From Microbacterium maritypicum MF109 (lineage in GTDB: Bacteria; Actinomycetota; Actinomycetes; Actinomycetales; Microbacteriaceae): 64,000 nucleotides of DNA. The stretch spans positions 62,001-126,000 of the forward strand of contig NZ_ATAO01000195.1 of assembly GCF_000455825.1 (NCBI RefSeq), in the 5' to 3' direction. The position numbers were made by a program, and so were the translations under genes. Under the pieces are notes generated by a model, which saw only the letters and a program-made list of their open reading frames with translations, ran no database searches and was not told the DNA's origin. The number at the start of each line of letters is the position of its first letter. Position 1 is the first letter of the stretch. Positions 16,754 through 24,847 of the stretch are shown here, piece by piece.

Positions 16754-17529
16754 TGAAGCGGGCGGCTCGGCTGAACGCGATCCTCGACCTCCTGGCCGCG
16801 AAGGGCGAGGTGACGGTCGAAGAGCTGGTCGAACGGTTCGAGGCCTCGTCGGCGACCACACGCCGAGACCTCGACACCCTCGCCGAGCAGCGACTGCTCA
16901 CCCGCACCCATGGCGGTGCGGTGGCGCAGACCGTCGCCTATGAGCTGCCCATCCGCTACAAGAGCCACCTGCGCACGCACGAGAAGGCGAGCATCGCGCA
17001 GACCGCGGCCGGCCTGGTCGCCCCCGGCATGGTCGTCGGCCTCTCGGGCGGAACCACCACGACCGCCATCGCCGCAGCGCTCGCCGCGCGCGACGATCTC
17101 TCGGGCAACGGCGGCATCACGGTCGTCACCAACGCCGTGAACATCGCCGCCCAGCTCGCCACCCGCCCCGACATCAAGGTCGTCGTCACCGGCGGCGTCA
17201 TCCACTCGCGCAGTTACGAACTGGTCGGTCCGTTCGTGGAGCAGCTGCTGCGCGGGGTGCGGCTCGACATCGCCTTCATCGGCGTGAACGGGATGGACGC
17301 CGTCGCCGGTGCGACCACGCAGGACGAGCGCGAAGCCGCGGTGAACCGGATGATGGCCGAGCGGGCCCGGCGTGCGGTCGTGGTGACCGACGGCAGCAAG
17401 CTCGGCGTGGAGGCGTTCTCGACGGTCGGCGGCGTCGACCTCTTCCCGACCGTCATCACGGACGCCGGAGCGGATCCCGAGGTGCTCGCCGCCCTCCGCG
17501 CGGCCGGATACGCGGTGCTGGTCGCCTGA
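16753..17529 (+). CDS. DeoR/GlpR family repressor of the amino-sugar operon
   Basis: A 258-residue DeoR-family regulator. The N-terminal HTH is RLNAILDLLAAKGEVTVEELVERFEASSATTRRDLDTL (about residues 5-42). The C-terminal sugar-phosphate-sensing DeoRC domain holds GLSGGTTTTAIA and DGSKLGVEAF. Its ATG overlaps the aldolase stop (TGATG). It is the last gene of the catabolic operon, and the ACAAACAAA operator in the divergent promoter region at 12926-12947 is the obvious candidate target. The effector would be a phosphorylated intermediate of the pathway. Confidence 0.88.
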   Translation: MKRAARLNAILDLLAAKGEVTVEELVERFEASSATTRRDLDTLAEQRLLTRTHGGAVAQTVAYELPIRYKSHLRTHEKASIAQTAAGLVAPGMVVGLSGGTTTTAIAAALAARDDLSGNGGITVVTNAVNIAAQLATRPDIKVVVTGGVIHSRSYELVGPFVEQLLRGVRLDIAFIGVNGMDAVAGATTQDEREAAVNRMMAERARRAVVVTDGSKLGVEAFSTVGGVDLFPTVITDAGADPEVLAALRAAGYAVLVA

Positions 17530-17544
17530 GCCCGGACGGCGTCG

Positions 17545-17597
17545 GACACCCCAAGGGCCCCGACGTCCCCAGATCGTCGAGGCCCTCTGAGGGTGTC
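17545..17597. terminator. Long stem-loop closing the amino-sugar operon
   Basis: GACACCC (17545-17551) pairs with GGGTGTC (17591-17597). Inside, AGGGCC-C-CGACG pairs with CGTCG-A-GGCCCT around a 9-base loop. The remaining gap to the CHAT gene (17598-17782) shows no gene. Confidence 0.75.
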
Positions 17598-17782
17598 GCG
17601 GCTGCATGCCGCGACGCCCCCGAGCAGATGGTGTCCGTGTCGTACTCGCGCTCCCCAGTGCGCCTGATCCCCAGATCCGACTGCGCCTCCCTCGCGCCTC
17701 ACCCTTCGAGGCCCTTCGCATGGCACCTTCCGAAGAACAGGAGCGTGCGGCATCGGTTCTGATACACCGAATGGAGGAAAAG

Positions 17783-20233
17783 TCAGAATCCGTTTCCATG
17801 ACACTGGAACGGCGCGTTCACGCCGGTGTCGACCGCGGCCCTCGCGAGCGCGACGGCCGGTGCGGCACCCGCGGAGAGACCGGTGTGCACAGCGCTGAGC
17901 AGATCGCCGGCCACATCATCGGGGACCGCGACGGGGGCGGCGATCACGCAGTCGGCACCGGCGTGCAGCCACACCCGCGTCATGCCCAATGCCTCCTCGC
18001 CCCAGCGCACCGACGAGCGTCCGAGCTCACAGGCCGAGAGGATCACCGTCGCCGGGACCCGCGGAATGAGATCGACGTCATAGCCGAAGAGGATGCCGTC
18101 GGCGAGCTCGAATCCGGAGAACAGCGGGTTGTCCACCGCGTGCCTGCCGTGCGCGGCGATGTGCAACACATCGGTGGCTGCGGCGAGTTCGGTGACCGCG
18201 GCGACCGTCGCCTCCCCGGTCAGCAGGGTCTGCGGTGCCACCCCGGCGCGTCGCCAGGCCGCCGCTGCCCGTTCGACCTCGTCACCGGCGCGAGCGACAC
18301 GCGGACCGGCGGCGAATCCGACCGAGGCCGGCCGCGTGATCGTGCGGGAGGGGCCGGCCAGCAGGCGCGAGACGGATGTCGCGAGCGTGAACGGGGTGCC
18401 CGACATGCCGGAGAGTATCGCCCACGGAACTCCACCGAGCGCTCCGGGTACCGTGATGGCCAGTCGTGCTGCGGACGGCGCGGCGAGCAGCAGCGGCGCG
18501 AGGAGCTCGGCGTCGAGGATCGCCAGGCGCGAGGCGAGCGCCCTTTCGGTGACCTCGCCCATCAGGCCGCCACGGGTCAGGGCGGCCATGTCGAGGTCGG
18601 CGCGGAGGCCGTCGAGCGCCGACTGCACCCGCGACCAGGACAGATCGACGACGGTCGCTCCGGTGGCGGTCACCACGACCGCATGCAGATCGGTGCCGGT
18701 GAACACGTATGACAGGACGGCAAGGTCGGGATCGAGCAGCGCCATCGCCTCCGTGAGTCCGAGCCGTTCGCGCGTGCCGCCTGAGCCGGTCGCCGCCCAC
18801 TGTCGTTCGCGCACCCGATCACGGAGGGCGCGCACCCTCGCATCCGTCGTCCAGTCGGCGCCGGCCAGCTCGGCACGGAGCATGCGCAGTTCCGCCAGAT
18901 CGACCGCGAGGGATTCGTCGTGCGGGGGGCGCACGGGGGCGACCTGCTGGCTGAGGTGCCGCGCACGCTCCGACCACTCGAACAGGAGGGCGGGTTCGCG
19001 CCGTCGAGCGGCCGCGGCGAGTCCAGCGAACATCAGGTCGCTGCCGTGCATCGCGACCGACGCCTGCAGGTCGAGAGCGCCGAACGACTGCTGCCAGGCG
19101 GTGAGCAGATCGAGGCCATCGGCGGCTGCCCGGAGGGCATCGCGGTCGCGACCGGCGGCTGCGGCGCGAGCGGCGCGCACCTCGTGTGCACGCAGGCGCA
19201 GGGGTGTCGGGGCCGCATCGTCCAGCCGCGGCAGCCGGCCGGAACCGTCACGCCGAGCGCTCAGGCGGAGCCCTGTCGCCTCGGTGCGGAAGCCGCCCTG
19301 GTCGAGCGCCTTCGCGGTGCGCGCGAAATCGTCGCCGTCGACGGGGCGGTGCGGCTTCGCCCGCTGCTGCGCCTCGAGGCGCACCGCTTCGGCACGCGCC
19401 GCCCACCCGTGATTCCCGAGTGCGGTGAAACGTCGGGCGGCGGTGCGGGCCGCCCGCTCTGCGGCGGCGGGATCATGTCGCAGCAGCGAGCGGGCGAGGT
19501 GGAATTCCGCCTCGCCCCTGGCTTGCCGCATCCGCTGCGCGCCGAACTGGGCGGCGACCTGTGCGAGCAGCGCTTCGGCCTCGGTCGTGAGGCCCGCGTC
19601 GCGCAGCACCTCTGCCCGATCGAGGTCGCTGATCGCCGCGGCGAGGTCGCTGATCGCGGCGAGCTTCGGACGGGAACGGGTCATTAGGGTGAGCGCGGTG
19701 ACGAGGTCGCCCCCGAGCAGCGCCGCATAGCCGAGATTGTGCCGCGCCTCGGCCAGGGGCTCGTCATCGTCGTTCGCCTCGTACACGGCCACCGCGCGCC
19801 GCAGATCCTCGACGCAGGTCTCGAGCTCGCGCTGCTGCATCCGCACCACCGAACGGTTCATCAGACAGTTCGCGAGCTCGGTGGTCTCGTCTCCGATCGC
19901 CGTGAGCGTGTCGATGGCGCGGGTCAGTTCGACTTCCGCCTCGGCCAGCCGTCCGCCGTGCATGAGAAGTGTGCCGAGCTGGCCGCTGAGCACCGTGATC
20001 GTCTCCGCACGGAGGCCCGTTCGGCCGAGGGCCTCGCGGCACAGCTGCTCGGCGGCCGCGGGCTCTCCGGTCTGCGCGAGCACGTAGGCGACCGTGCCGT
20101 CGATGCGCGCGCGGAGGTCGGGGTCGTCGGTGCGGGTGGATGCCGTGTCGAGCGCGCGTCGTGCCTGCGTGAATCGTCGGGCGTTCGCCGCTTCGACGCC
20201 GCGCCGGTGCAGCTCGATCGCGGACAGGGGCAT
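17783..20233 (-). CDS. TPR-CHAT protease (caspase-fold HEtR/TPR domain protein)
   Basis: An 816-residue cytoplasmic protein without signal peptide. About the first 400 residues are helical TPR-like repeats (EAANARRFTQARRALDTA, RHNLGYAALLGGDLVTAL). The C-terminal CHAT domain (about 530-816) has the caspase-type dyad, with His695 in HIAAHGRH and Cys735 in ILSACELGRS. CHAT proteases are clan CD enzymes related to separase and caspases. The neighbours on the same strand are an S8 protease, a 151-aa protein and a sigma factor. CATTCT six bases before the ATG may be a separate leaderless promoter, and the 143-bp gap upstream allows one. The substrate is unknown; candidates are the neighbouring proteins. 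Confidence 0.88.
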   Translation of the reverse strand: MPLSAIELHRRGVEAANARRFTQARRALDTASTRTDDPDLRARIDGTVAYVLAQTGEPAAAEQLCREALGRTGLRAETITVLSGQLGTLLMHGGRLAEAEVELTRAIDTLTAIGDETTELANCLMNRSVVRMQQRELETCVEDLRRAVAVYEANDDDEPLAEARHNLGYAALLGGDLVTALTLMTRSRPKLAAISDLAAAISDLDRAEVLRDAGLTTEAEALLAQVAAQFGAQRMRQARGEAEFHLARSLLRHDPAAAERAARTAARRFTALGNHGWAARAEAVRLEAQQRAKPHRPVDGDDFARTAKALDQGGFRTEATGLRLSARRDGSGRLPRLDDAAPTPLRLRAHEVRAARAAAAGRDRDALRAAADGLDLLTAWQQSFGALDLQASVAMHGSDLMFAGLAAAARRREPALLFEWSERARHLSQQVAPVRPPHDESLAVDLAELRMLRAELAGADWTTDARVRALRDRVRERQWAATGSGGTRERLGLTEAMALLDPDLAVLSYVFTGTDLHAVVVTATGATVVDLSWSRVQSALDGLRADLDMAALTRGGLMGEVTERALASRLAILDAELLAPLLLAAPSAARLAITVPGALGGVPWAILSGMSGTPFTLATSVSRLLAGPSRTITRPASVGFAAGPRVARAGDEVERAAAAWRRAGVAPQTLLTGEATVAAVTELAAATDVLHIAAHGRHAVDNPLFSGFELADGILFGYDVDLIPRVPATVILSACELGRSSVRWGEEALGMTRVWLHAGADCVIAAPVAVPDDVAGDLLSAVHTGLSAGAAPAVALARAAVDTGVNAPFQCHGNGF

Positions 20234-20376
20234 CCCTCCAGAATGCCGTGCGTCGGGTCTGCAAGGGAAGAGCCCGGATTCCGCGGAGCACCCCGCGCAC
20301 CAGGACGGGCCGCCCGCATCGGTACGGACGGCTCGTCCCGGGGGTACATCAGGCCGGGTGCATCAGGCGCGATCGA

Positions 20377-21948
20377 TCAGGCGGAGTCCACGGGATCCGG
20401 AAGCGACTTCAGCACCGCGGCGACGGCTTTCGCCGCGGCTCCGGGGCTGACACCGCCGACCGGCACGGTGCCGAGCTGCGCGGCGACGCGCGCGGCCACG
20501 TACGGGGCGGAGAAGGAGGTGCCGCTCCAGATCGCGAATCCGCCGCGATAGTCGTCGGGGTCGATCGTCTCGCGGCGGAGACCGTCGACGTCGGCCCTCG
20601 TCACCGCCTGGGTGCCGCCCACGAACGCGGGTGACGTGCTCACCACGGCCGCGCCCGGTGCATAGACCCGGACCCAGGGGCCGATGTTCGAGAAGAGGGC
20701 GACCGACTGCGCCGACGGGTTGAGAGCTCCGACCGAGACGAGCGGCGCGTCCTTGTCGGGGCGGATGCCATTGTCGGCACCAGGCCAGGGCCAGAGCGAC
20801 GCGGGGAAGGAAGGGCGGTCGATCGCGTCGTTCCCGGCCGAACACACCACCACGCATCCGAGCTCGCGCGCCTTGGCGAGCAGCTGGTACAGCGTGAGGC
20901 TGAAGAGTCCGTCGGTCGGTGTCTCGTGGTAGTAGCTGAGCGACAGGTTCAGCACATCGATCGGGAAGCCCGTGTTCGGATCCTCCCGGTGGCGGGCGAG
21001 CAGCGTCACGACCTGGGCGACGGTCTCGAGCAGGGTGCTCTCGTCGACCACTCCGAGGGCTCCGGCCACCCGGATGGAGAGGATATCGGCATCCGGGGCC
21101 GCCTGTCGGACGAGCCCGGCGATGAATGTGCCGTGCCCGGCGACCGCGTCGATCTCGCCGTCGAGCTGCCCGTACAGGTCGGGGTAGCGCTCCGGGTCGG
21201 CGTCGTCGGTCAGCCCCACCGGCACGCCGTCGAGGTCGACCGTGCGGGTGACGATGTCGGCGGGCAGCCAGGCGTGTTCGCCGCAGCCGGTGTCGAGCAC
21301 CGCGACGACGGGCCGCCGTCCGCGCTTCGGTGCGGGCCCGCGCACCGGAGCGGGGCCCAACCAGGTGACGGGCTGTCGCGCGCCGCGTCCGGGCTCGAGG
21401 TAGTCGTCGCTGCCGCCCGCGCCCCCTCCGGCGCCGCGCACCGGGTTGGTGCGCGTGAACGGGTTGGTGCGGGTGAACGGGTTCGTCCGGGTGAACGGAT
21501 TGAGCCCGACCGGGTCGATGGACAGCACGTGGTCGAGGCTCGTGCGCGGCATCGTGGAGCGGGACATGCGGCGGGCGCGCTGGAGCACGCGCCAGGCGTC
21601 GGGTGCGACGGGCGATTCGCCGCGGACCGGTTCGTCGGGGGTGCGCAGCCGTGCGCGCAGGAAGCCGGGGACTCCCGGAACCAGCTCGCCGTCGAGTGCC
21701 GAGCGGGTGCCGTCCTCGATCTCGAGCTGCCATCCGAAGGTGTCGGCTGCATCACGCAGGGTGCGCACCTCGCGGTCGTAGGCCTCTTCGTCGCCGAGGG
21801 CGCGGGTGATCAGCAGCCGCTCCGGCAGGTACGCCGTCGGAAACGCGCGGATGCCGTCCACCGGTTCCGTGCTCGGGTCGAGTGCCGTGCCCCGGCGGAT
21901 CGATCCCTCCGCGCGGTCCTGCCAGGTCCATCCCTTGGGCTGATCCAT
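20377..21948 (-). CDS. Cytoplasmic S8 (subtilisin-like) serine peptidase with NPFTRT repeats
   Basis: A 523-residue protease with complete triad: Asp219 (VVAVLDTG), His272 (GHGTFIAGL) and Ser478 (GTSFSAP), plus oxyanion Asn373 (SAGND). There is no signal peptide. The first 140 residues form an unrecognised N-terminal domain. Residues 150-167 are three perfect NPFTRT hexads, encoded by an 18-bp repeat, followed by a Gly-rich linker that separates the domain from the catalytic core. This linker looks like an exposed processing or docking site. The gene lies 57 bases after the 151-aa protein gene and 143 bases before the CHAT gene, all on the minus strand. AGAGGA precedes the ATG. Confidence 0.9.
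   Translation of the reverse strand: MDQPKGWTWQDRAEGSIRRGTALDPSTEPVDGIRAFPTAYLPERLLITRALGDEEAYDREVRTLRDAADTFGWQLEIEDGTRSALDGELVPGVPGFLRARLRTPDEPVRGESPVAPDAWRVLQRARRMSRSTMPRTSLDHVLSIDPVGLNPFTRTNPFTRTNPFTRTNPVRGAGGGAGGSDDYLEPGRGARQPVTWLGPAPVRGPAPKRGRRPVVAVLDTGCGEHAWLPADIVTRTVDLDGVPVGLTDDADPERYPDLYGQLDGEIDAVAGHGTFIAGLVRQAAPDADILSIRVAGALGVVDESTLLETVAQVVTLLARHREDPNTGFPIDVLNLSLSYYHETPTDGLFSLTLYQLLAKARELGCVVVCSAGNDAIDRPSFPASLWPWPGADNGIRPDKDAPLVSVGALNPSAQSVALFSNIGPWVRVYAPGAAVVSTSPAFVGGTQAVTRADVDGLRRETIDPDDYRGGFAIWSGTSFSAPYVAARVAAQLGTVPVGGVSPGAAAKAVAAVLKSLPDPVDSA
21437..21502 (-). repeat. 18-bp tandem repeat encoding NPFTRT hexads
   Basis: Three and a half copies of an 18-bp unit (GTGAACGGGTTGGTGCGG-like in plus-strand reading) encode consecutive Asn-Pro-Phe-Thr-Arg-Thr hexads in the S8 protease. 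Differences between copies are mostly synonymous, so the peptide repeat appears selected. Confidence 0.8.
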
Positions 21949-22005
21949 GCGTCATCCTCTCCGTGCGGGTCGCCCCGCGTCCTCATCGACGGGCGGTGCC
22001 CGCGA

Positions 22006-22461
22006 TCACAGCTCGAACTGCGGGGTCGCGAGGGTGCGCGTCTCGTCCCCGATCACGGTCGTCAGGCTCACGCGTGTGAGGCCGGGAGGCACATCGTCGA
22101 ACACGAAGCGTCCTGTCTCCTCCGGCGAGACCGACCGTGTCTTCTCGCCCTGCGTCAGCACGATCTCCGCGGCAGCGGTGTCGACCCAGCCGTCGACGCG
22201 GCGGTGACCGGACGCGGTGGTCGTCACGTGCAGCAGGATGCTCGTGGAGCCGTCGCTGAACTGCAGGGTGAGCGCATCCGCTTCGCCCCGCACCGCGCCG
22301 AACTGTCCCTCCACGAGGGTCAGAAGCGCGTACTCGCGGTTCAGGCCGTCGGCGGCGACCGCGGCGACCATGCGATCGATCAGGCCGGCGGGCATCGGAT
22401 CGACCTCGCTCCACAGGGAGCGGAGCCGGGCGAACATCTGGGCATCCTCATGCTCGGTCAT
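22006..22461 (-). CDS. 151-aa beta-rich protein coupled to the sigma factor (unknown function)
   Basis: From the ATG at 22461, which overlaps the sigma-factor stop by ATGA, the protein has a short helical N-terminus (FARLRSLWSEVDPMPAGLIDRMVAAVA). The rest is beta-rich, ending in a carboxypeptidase-regulatory/Ig-like stretch (RFVFDDVPPGLTRVSLTTV). There are no transmembrane segments and no zinc anti-sigma signature. The longer open frame upstream is Arg/Pro-rich and not credible. Translational coupling with a sigma factor suggests a partner or anti-sigma-like regulator, and the neighbouring proteases suggest it could be their substrate. Both are inference. The family was not recognised. Confidence 0.75.
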   Translation of the reverse strand: MTEHEDAQMFARLRSLWSEVDPMPAGLIDRMVAAVAADGLNREYALLTLVEGQFGAVRGEADALTLQFSDGSTSILLHVTTTASGHRRVDGWVDTAAAEIVLTQGEKTRSVSPEETGRFVFDDVPPGLTRVSLTTVIGDETRTLATPQFEL

Positions 22462-23084
22462 GCGAGTCCCCCTGTCTGCGCTGTCGGCGGCGCGTCCAGC
22501 AGGGCGCGCAGCTTGGCGAGGCACCGATTGCGTGTGGGGCCGATGCTTCCGATGGGCATGGCGAGGTCGCTGGCGATGCGTGCATAGTCGGGGCGATCCT
22601 CGAAAGCGATCACACGCAGTAGCTTCTGGCAGCGTTCGTTGAGGCGGCGCACGGCCGACCACAGGCGACGGTTCTCGTCGCCGAGCGCCGCGTGCTCCTC
22701 AGCCGAGGCCTGCTCGGGAAGAAGCGTGTCGAGGTCGTCTGCTTCGGCCGTGTCGACCTTGCCATGCGCCTTCGCGACCTTCCAGGCCTCGCGGCGCGCG
22801 GTGGTCGTGAGCCAGGCAGACACGGCGCGAGGATCGCTGATCGACCCGTGACCGCGGACGAGCTGCAGCCACGTGGTCTGCACGACGTCTTCGGCGAGCG
22901 TGCGTTCGAGCCCGTACGCGCGCACGACGTGCCAGAGCACGGGCGTCATCAGCCGTACGAGCTCGTCCATCGCGCGGCCGTCGCTCTCGCGCCATGCACC
23001 GAACAGATCCGCGGCGCGCTCCCAGCGTGCGCGCCCGTCGTCCGAGGCAGGATCGTGAGCGGTGCCGGGTGCACCGTCGATCAT
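22458..23084 (-). CDS. ECF-like sigma-70 family RNA polymerase sigma factor
   Basis: About 208 residues from the ATG at 23084. Region 2 is AMDELVRLMTPVLWHVVRAYGLERTLAEDVVQTTWLQLVRG with the DVVQ-T-W core-binding motif, followed by AVSAWLTTTARREAWK. Region 4 has the HTH DYARIASDLAMPIGSIGPTRNRCLAKLRALL. It would redirect RNA polymerase to a dedicated regulon. The start is uncertain: an ATG at 23093 is equally possible, and the frame is open to 23345. It is first in the minus-strand cassette sigma, 151-aa protein, S8 protease, TPR-CHAT, and divergent from the SCO4848-family gene. Confidence 0.85.
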   Translation of the reverse strand: MIDGAPGTAHDPASDDGRARWERAADLFGAWRESDGRAMDELVRLMTPVLWHVVRAYGLERTLAEDVVQTTWLQLVRGHGSISDPRAVSAWLTTTARREAWKVAKAHGKVDTAEADDLDTLLPEQASAEEHAALGDENRRLWSAVRRLNERCQKLLRVIAFEDRPDYARIASDLAMPIGSIGPTRNRCLAKLRALLDAPPTAQTGGLA

Positions 23085-23195
23085 GAAGCCCATTGTGATC
23101 ACACCTACCAGGAGCGCGGCAAGGGCTTTCTGATACATGTCTGCATCCAAGAATCCCGCGGCTCCCCGGTGGGTCGCCCACATAGGTGACGCCGA

Positions 23196-23201
23196 TAGCG
23201 T
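23196..23201 (+). promoter_or_regulatory. -10 element of a leaderless promoter (SCO4848-family gene)
   Basis: TAGCGT, six bases (GGAGGG) and the GTG start at 23208. The six-base gap also resembles a ribosome-binding site, but too close to the start to work as one. Confidence 0.55.
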
Positions 23202-23207
23202 GGAGGG

Positions 23208-23426
23208 GTGATCCCCCTCGCCGTCGTGCTCTTCCTCAATGCCGTCTTCAACGCTCTCGTCTGGCCGCAGTTCTACAAGCGCGTCGCCAAGGATCCGCGG
23301 GCGCGGGATGAGAACGGCAGGGCCACCACGTTCCTCAAGGTGCACGCGGTGCTCATCGGGATCGCGCTCGTGCTCGCCCTGGTCTCCCTGCTCGCCGGTA
23401 TCGCGGCGCTGACCGGCGTTCTCTAG
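23208..23426 (+). CDS. SCO4848 family membrane protein
   Basis: A 72-residue protein with two hydrophobic helices (residues 2-20 and 44-70) around the conserved WPQFYKRVAKDPRA motif, which identifies the actinobacterial SCO4848 family. Function is unknown for the family. The GTG start is supported by the six-base spacing to the -10 hexamer. It stands alone, divergent from the sigma-factor cassette and convergent with the MFS gene. Confidence 0.85.
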   Translation: MIPLAVVLFLNAVFNALVWPQFYKRVAKDPRARDENGRATTFLKVHAVLIGIALVLALVSLLAGIAALTGVL

Positions 23427-23459
23427 GCCGGAAGAGTCGGGCCTCGCCGCCGCGCGGCG

Positions 23460-24773
23460 TCAAACCCTCTCGTACTGTTTCGCGTGCGCGGCCCAGCCTG
23501 ACTCGACCGGGAGCGCCCGCAGCGCACGGTTGCTCACGGCGAGCACGACCGAGATCAGGCACAGTGCGGCGCAGATCAGGATGGTCCACTCCCTCCCGAT
23601 CCACGCGAGCCCGAAGCCCGCGATGAGCGGTGCGAGCGGCATCGCACCCATGCCGAGGACTCCGGCGGCGCTGTTGGCGCGACCGAGCAGATGACTCGGG
23701 GTGGCGACCATGAAGTAGCCCATCATCCCGGCGTTGAGCGCGGGGATCAGGAGAACCGAGGCGCCGAGCACCACCGCGATGGCCCAGGGATCGGTCACCA
23801 TCGAGAGGGCGATCGCGCCGATCGAGACGACCGTGAGTCCGGCGATGGTCAGGACGCCGGCCTTGATCCTCGGCACGAGCAGCGGTGCACAGACCGCGCC
23901 CACGAGCATCACGGCTCCGATCGACGCGCTCAGGGTGCCGATCAGCAGCTCGGAGTAGCCGTCCTGCTGGAGGGCGTAGATGATGGTCGTGATCGTGGCG
24001 TTGAAGCCGAGGTTGATGACCGTCGTGATGAGCAGCACTCCGCCGAGGTCGGGGCGGGAGAGCAGCCAGCCGAATCCCTCGCGCAGTTCCGCCCAGGCGT
24101 TCGGCTTCACGGCCACACCGGGCTCGACGGCGGTACTCGGCTCGGCGACGTCACCCGCACCCGTGTCGATCATTCCAGCACGGCGCACCTGACGCCCCAG
24201 CATCCACGCGGTCAGGGCCGCGATCGCGTGACACAGCGTCATGACCACGCCGACGAGCCATCCGCCCACGCCCAGCAGCAGGCCGCCGAGCGGACCGCCT
24301 GCGAGCTGGAGAGCGGCATCGCGTCCCTGGTTCGCGGCTTGGGCACGGCCCATCGCGTCGTCGGGCACGATCTCCTTGATCGCGCTCTCGCCCGCGACAT
24401 CGAAGAGTCCACTGCGCGCGGCGAGCAGCACGTCGATCACCAGCAGTGACCCGAACGTCATCGCATCGCCGAGGGCGAGAAGGGTGAAGCCGCCCGCGAG
24501 CACGATGCCGATGAGGGAGCCGAGGAGCATCAACGCGATGCGGCGGTGGCGGTCGGCCAGCACGCCGCCGGCCAGGGTCATGAGGAGTCGGGCGACCATG
24601 CCGGCACCGCCGATGATGCCGGCCTGGGCGGGATCGTTCGTCACGATCAGTGCGAGCAGGGGGATGGCGAAGCCGAACAGCGAGGCCGCGAGGCCCTTGC
24701 TCGTGTCGCTCACCAGCCAGGTGAGGTATCGGGTGTTGCGCCACAGGCGGTGGGGCGCGGTGACGGTGGTCAT
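23460..24773 (-). CDS. MFS exporter (major facilitator superfamily)
   Basis: A 437-residue, roughly 12-helix transporter. The N-terminal half carries GMVARLLMTLAGGVLADRHRRIALML, the MFS loop 2-3 signature (G-x-L-A-D-R-x-x-R), and ARSGLFDVAGESAIKEIV as in DHA3-type drug exporters. A soluble loop follows the sixth helix. The start at 24773 is supported by a -10 TATTCT six bases upstream. It shares a 14-bp-period operator with the divergent ArsR-type regulator, so inducible efflux of a small toxic compound is the likely role. The substrate is unknown. Confidence 0.85.
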   Translation of the reverse strand: MTTVTAPHRLWRNTRYLTWLVSDTSKGLAASLFGFAIPLLALIVTNDPAQAGIIGGAGMVARLLMTLAGGVLADRHRRIALMLLGSLIGIVLAGGFTLLALGDAMTFGSLLVIDVLLAARSGLFDVAGESAIKEIVPDDAMGRAQAANQGRDAALQLAGGPLGGLLLGVGGWLVGVVMTLCHAIAALTAWMLGRQVRRAGMIDTGAGDVAEPSTAVEPGVAVKPNAWAELREGFGWLLSRPDLGGVLLITTVINLGFNATITTIIYALQQDGYSELLIGTLSASIGAVMLVGAVCAPLLVPRIKAGVLTIAGLTVVSIGAIALSMVTDPWAIAVVLGASVLLIPALNAGMMGYFMVATPSHLLGRANSAAGVLGMGAMPLAPLIAGFGLAWIGREWTILICAALCLISVVLAVSNRALRALPVESGWAAHAKQYERV

Positions 24774-24779
24774 GTCTTG

Positions 24780-24841
24780 AGAATAGATGCGCAAGAACTA
24801 TTGCGCAACGCTTATTGCGCAATTCTGGGTGCGGGTAGGAT
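24780..24841. promoter_or_regulatory. Divergent leaderless promoters with triple TGCGCAA operator
   Basis: TGCGCAA occurs at 24788-24794, 24802-24808 and 24816-24822, exactly 14 bases apart; two copies extend to the palindrome TTGCGCAA. For the MFS gene, TTGCGC, a 17-base spacer and TATTCT (complement at 24780-24785) end six bases before its ATG. For the regulator, TAGGAT (24836-24841) ends six bases before its ATG. A repressor on the array would cover both promoters. Confidence 0.75.
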
Positions 24842-24847
24842 CGGCAC

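Noticed and set aside
17783..20233. TPR-CHAT as part of a type III-E CRISPR (Craspase) locus
   Set aside because: No gRAMP/Cas7-11 effector, cas genes or repeat array nearby; only the protease type and the sigma link are similar.
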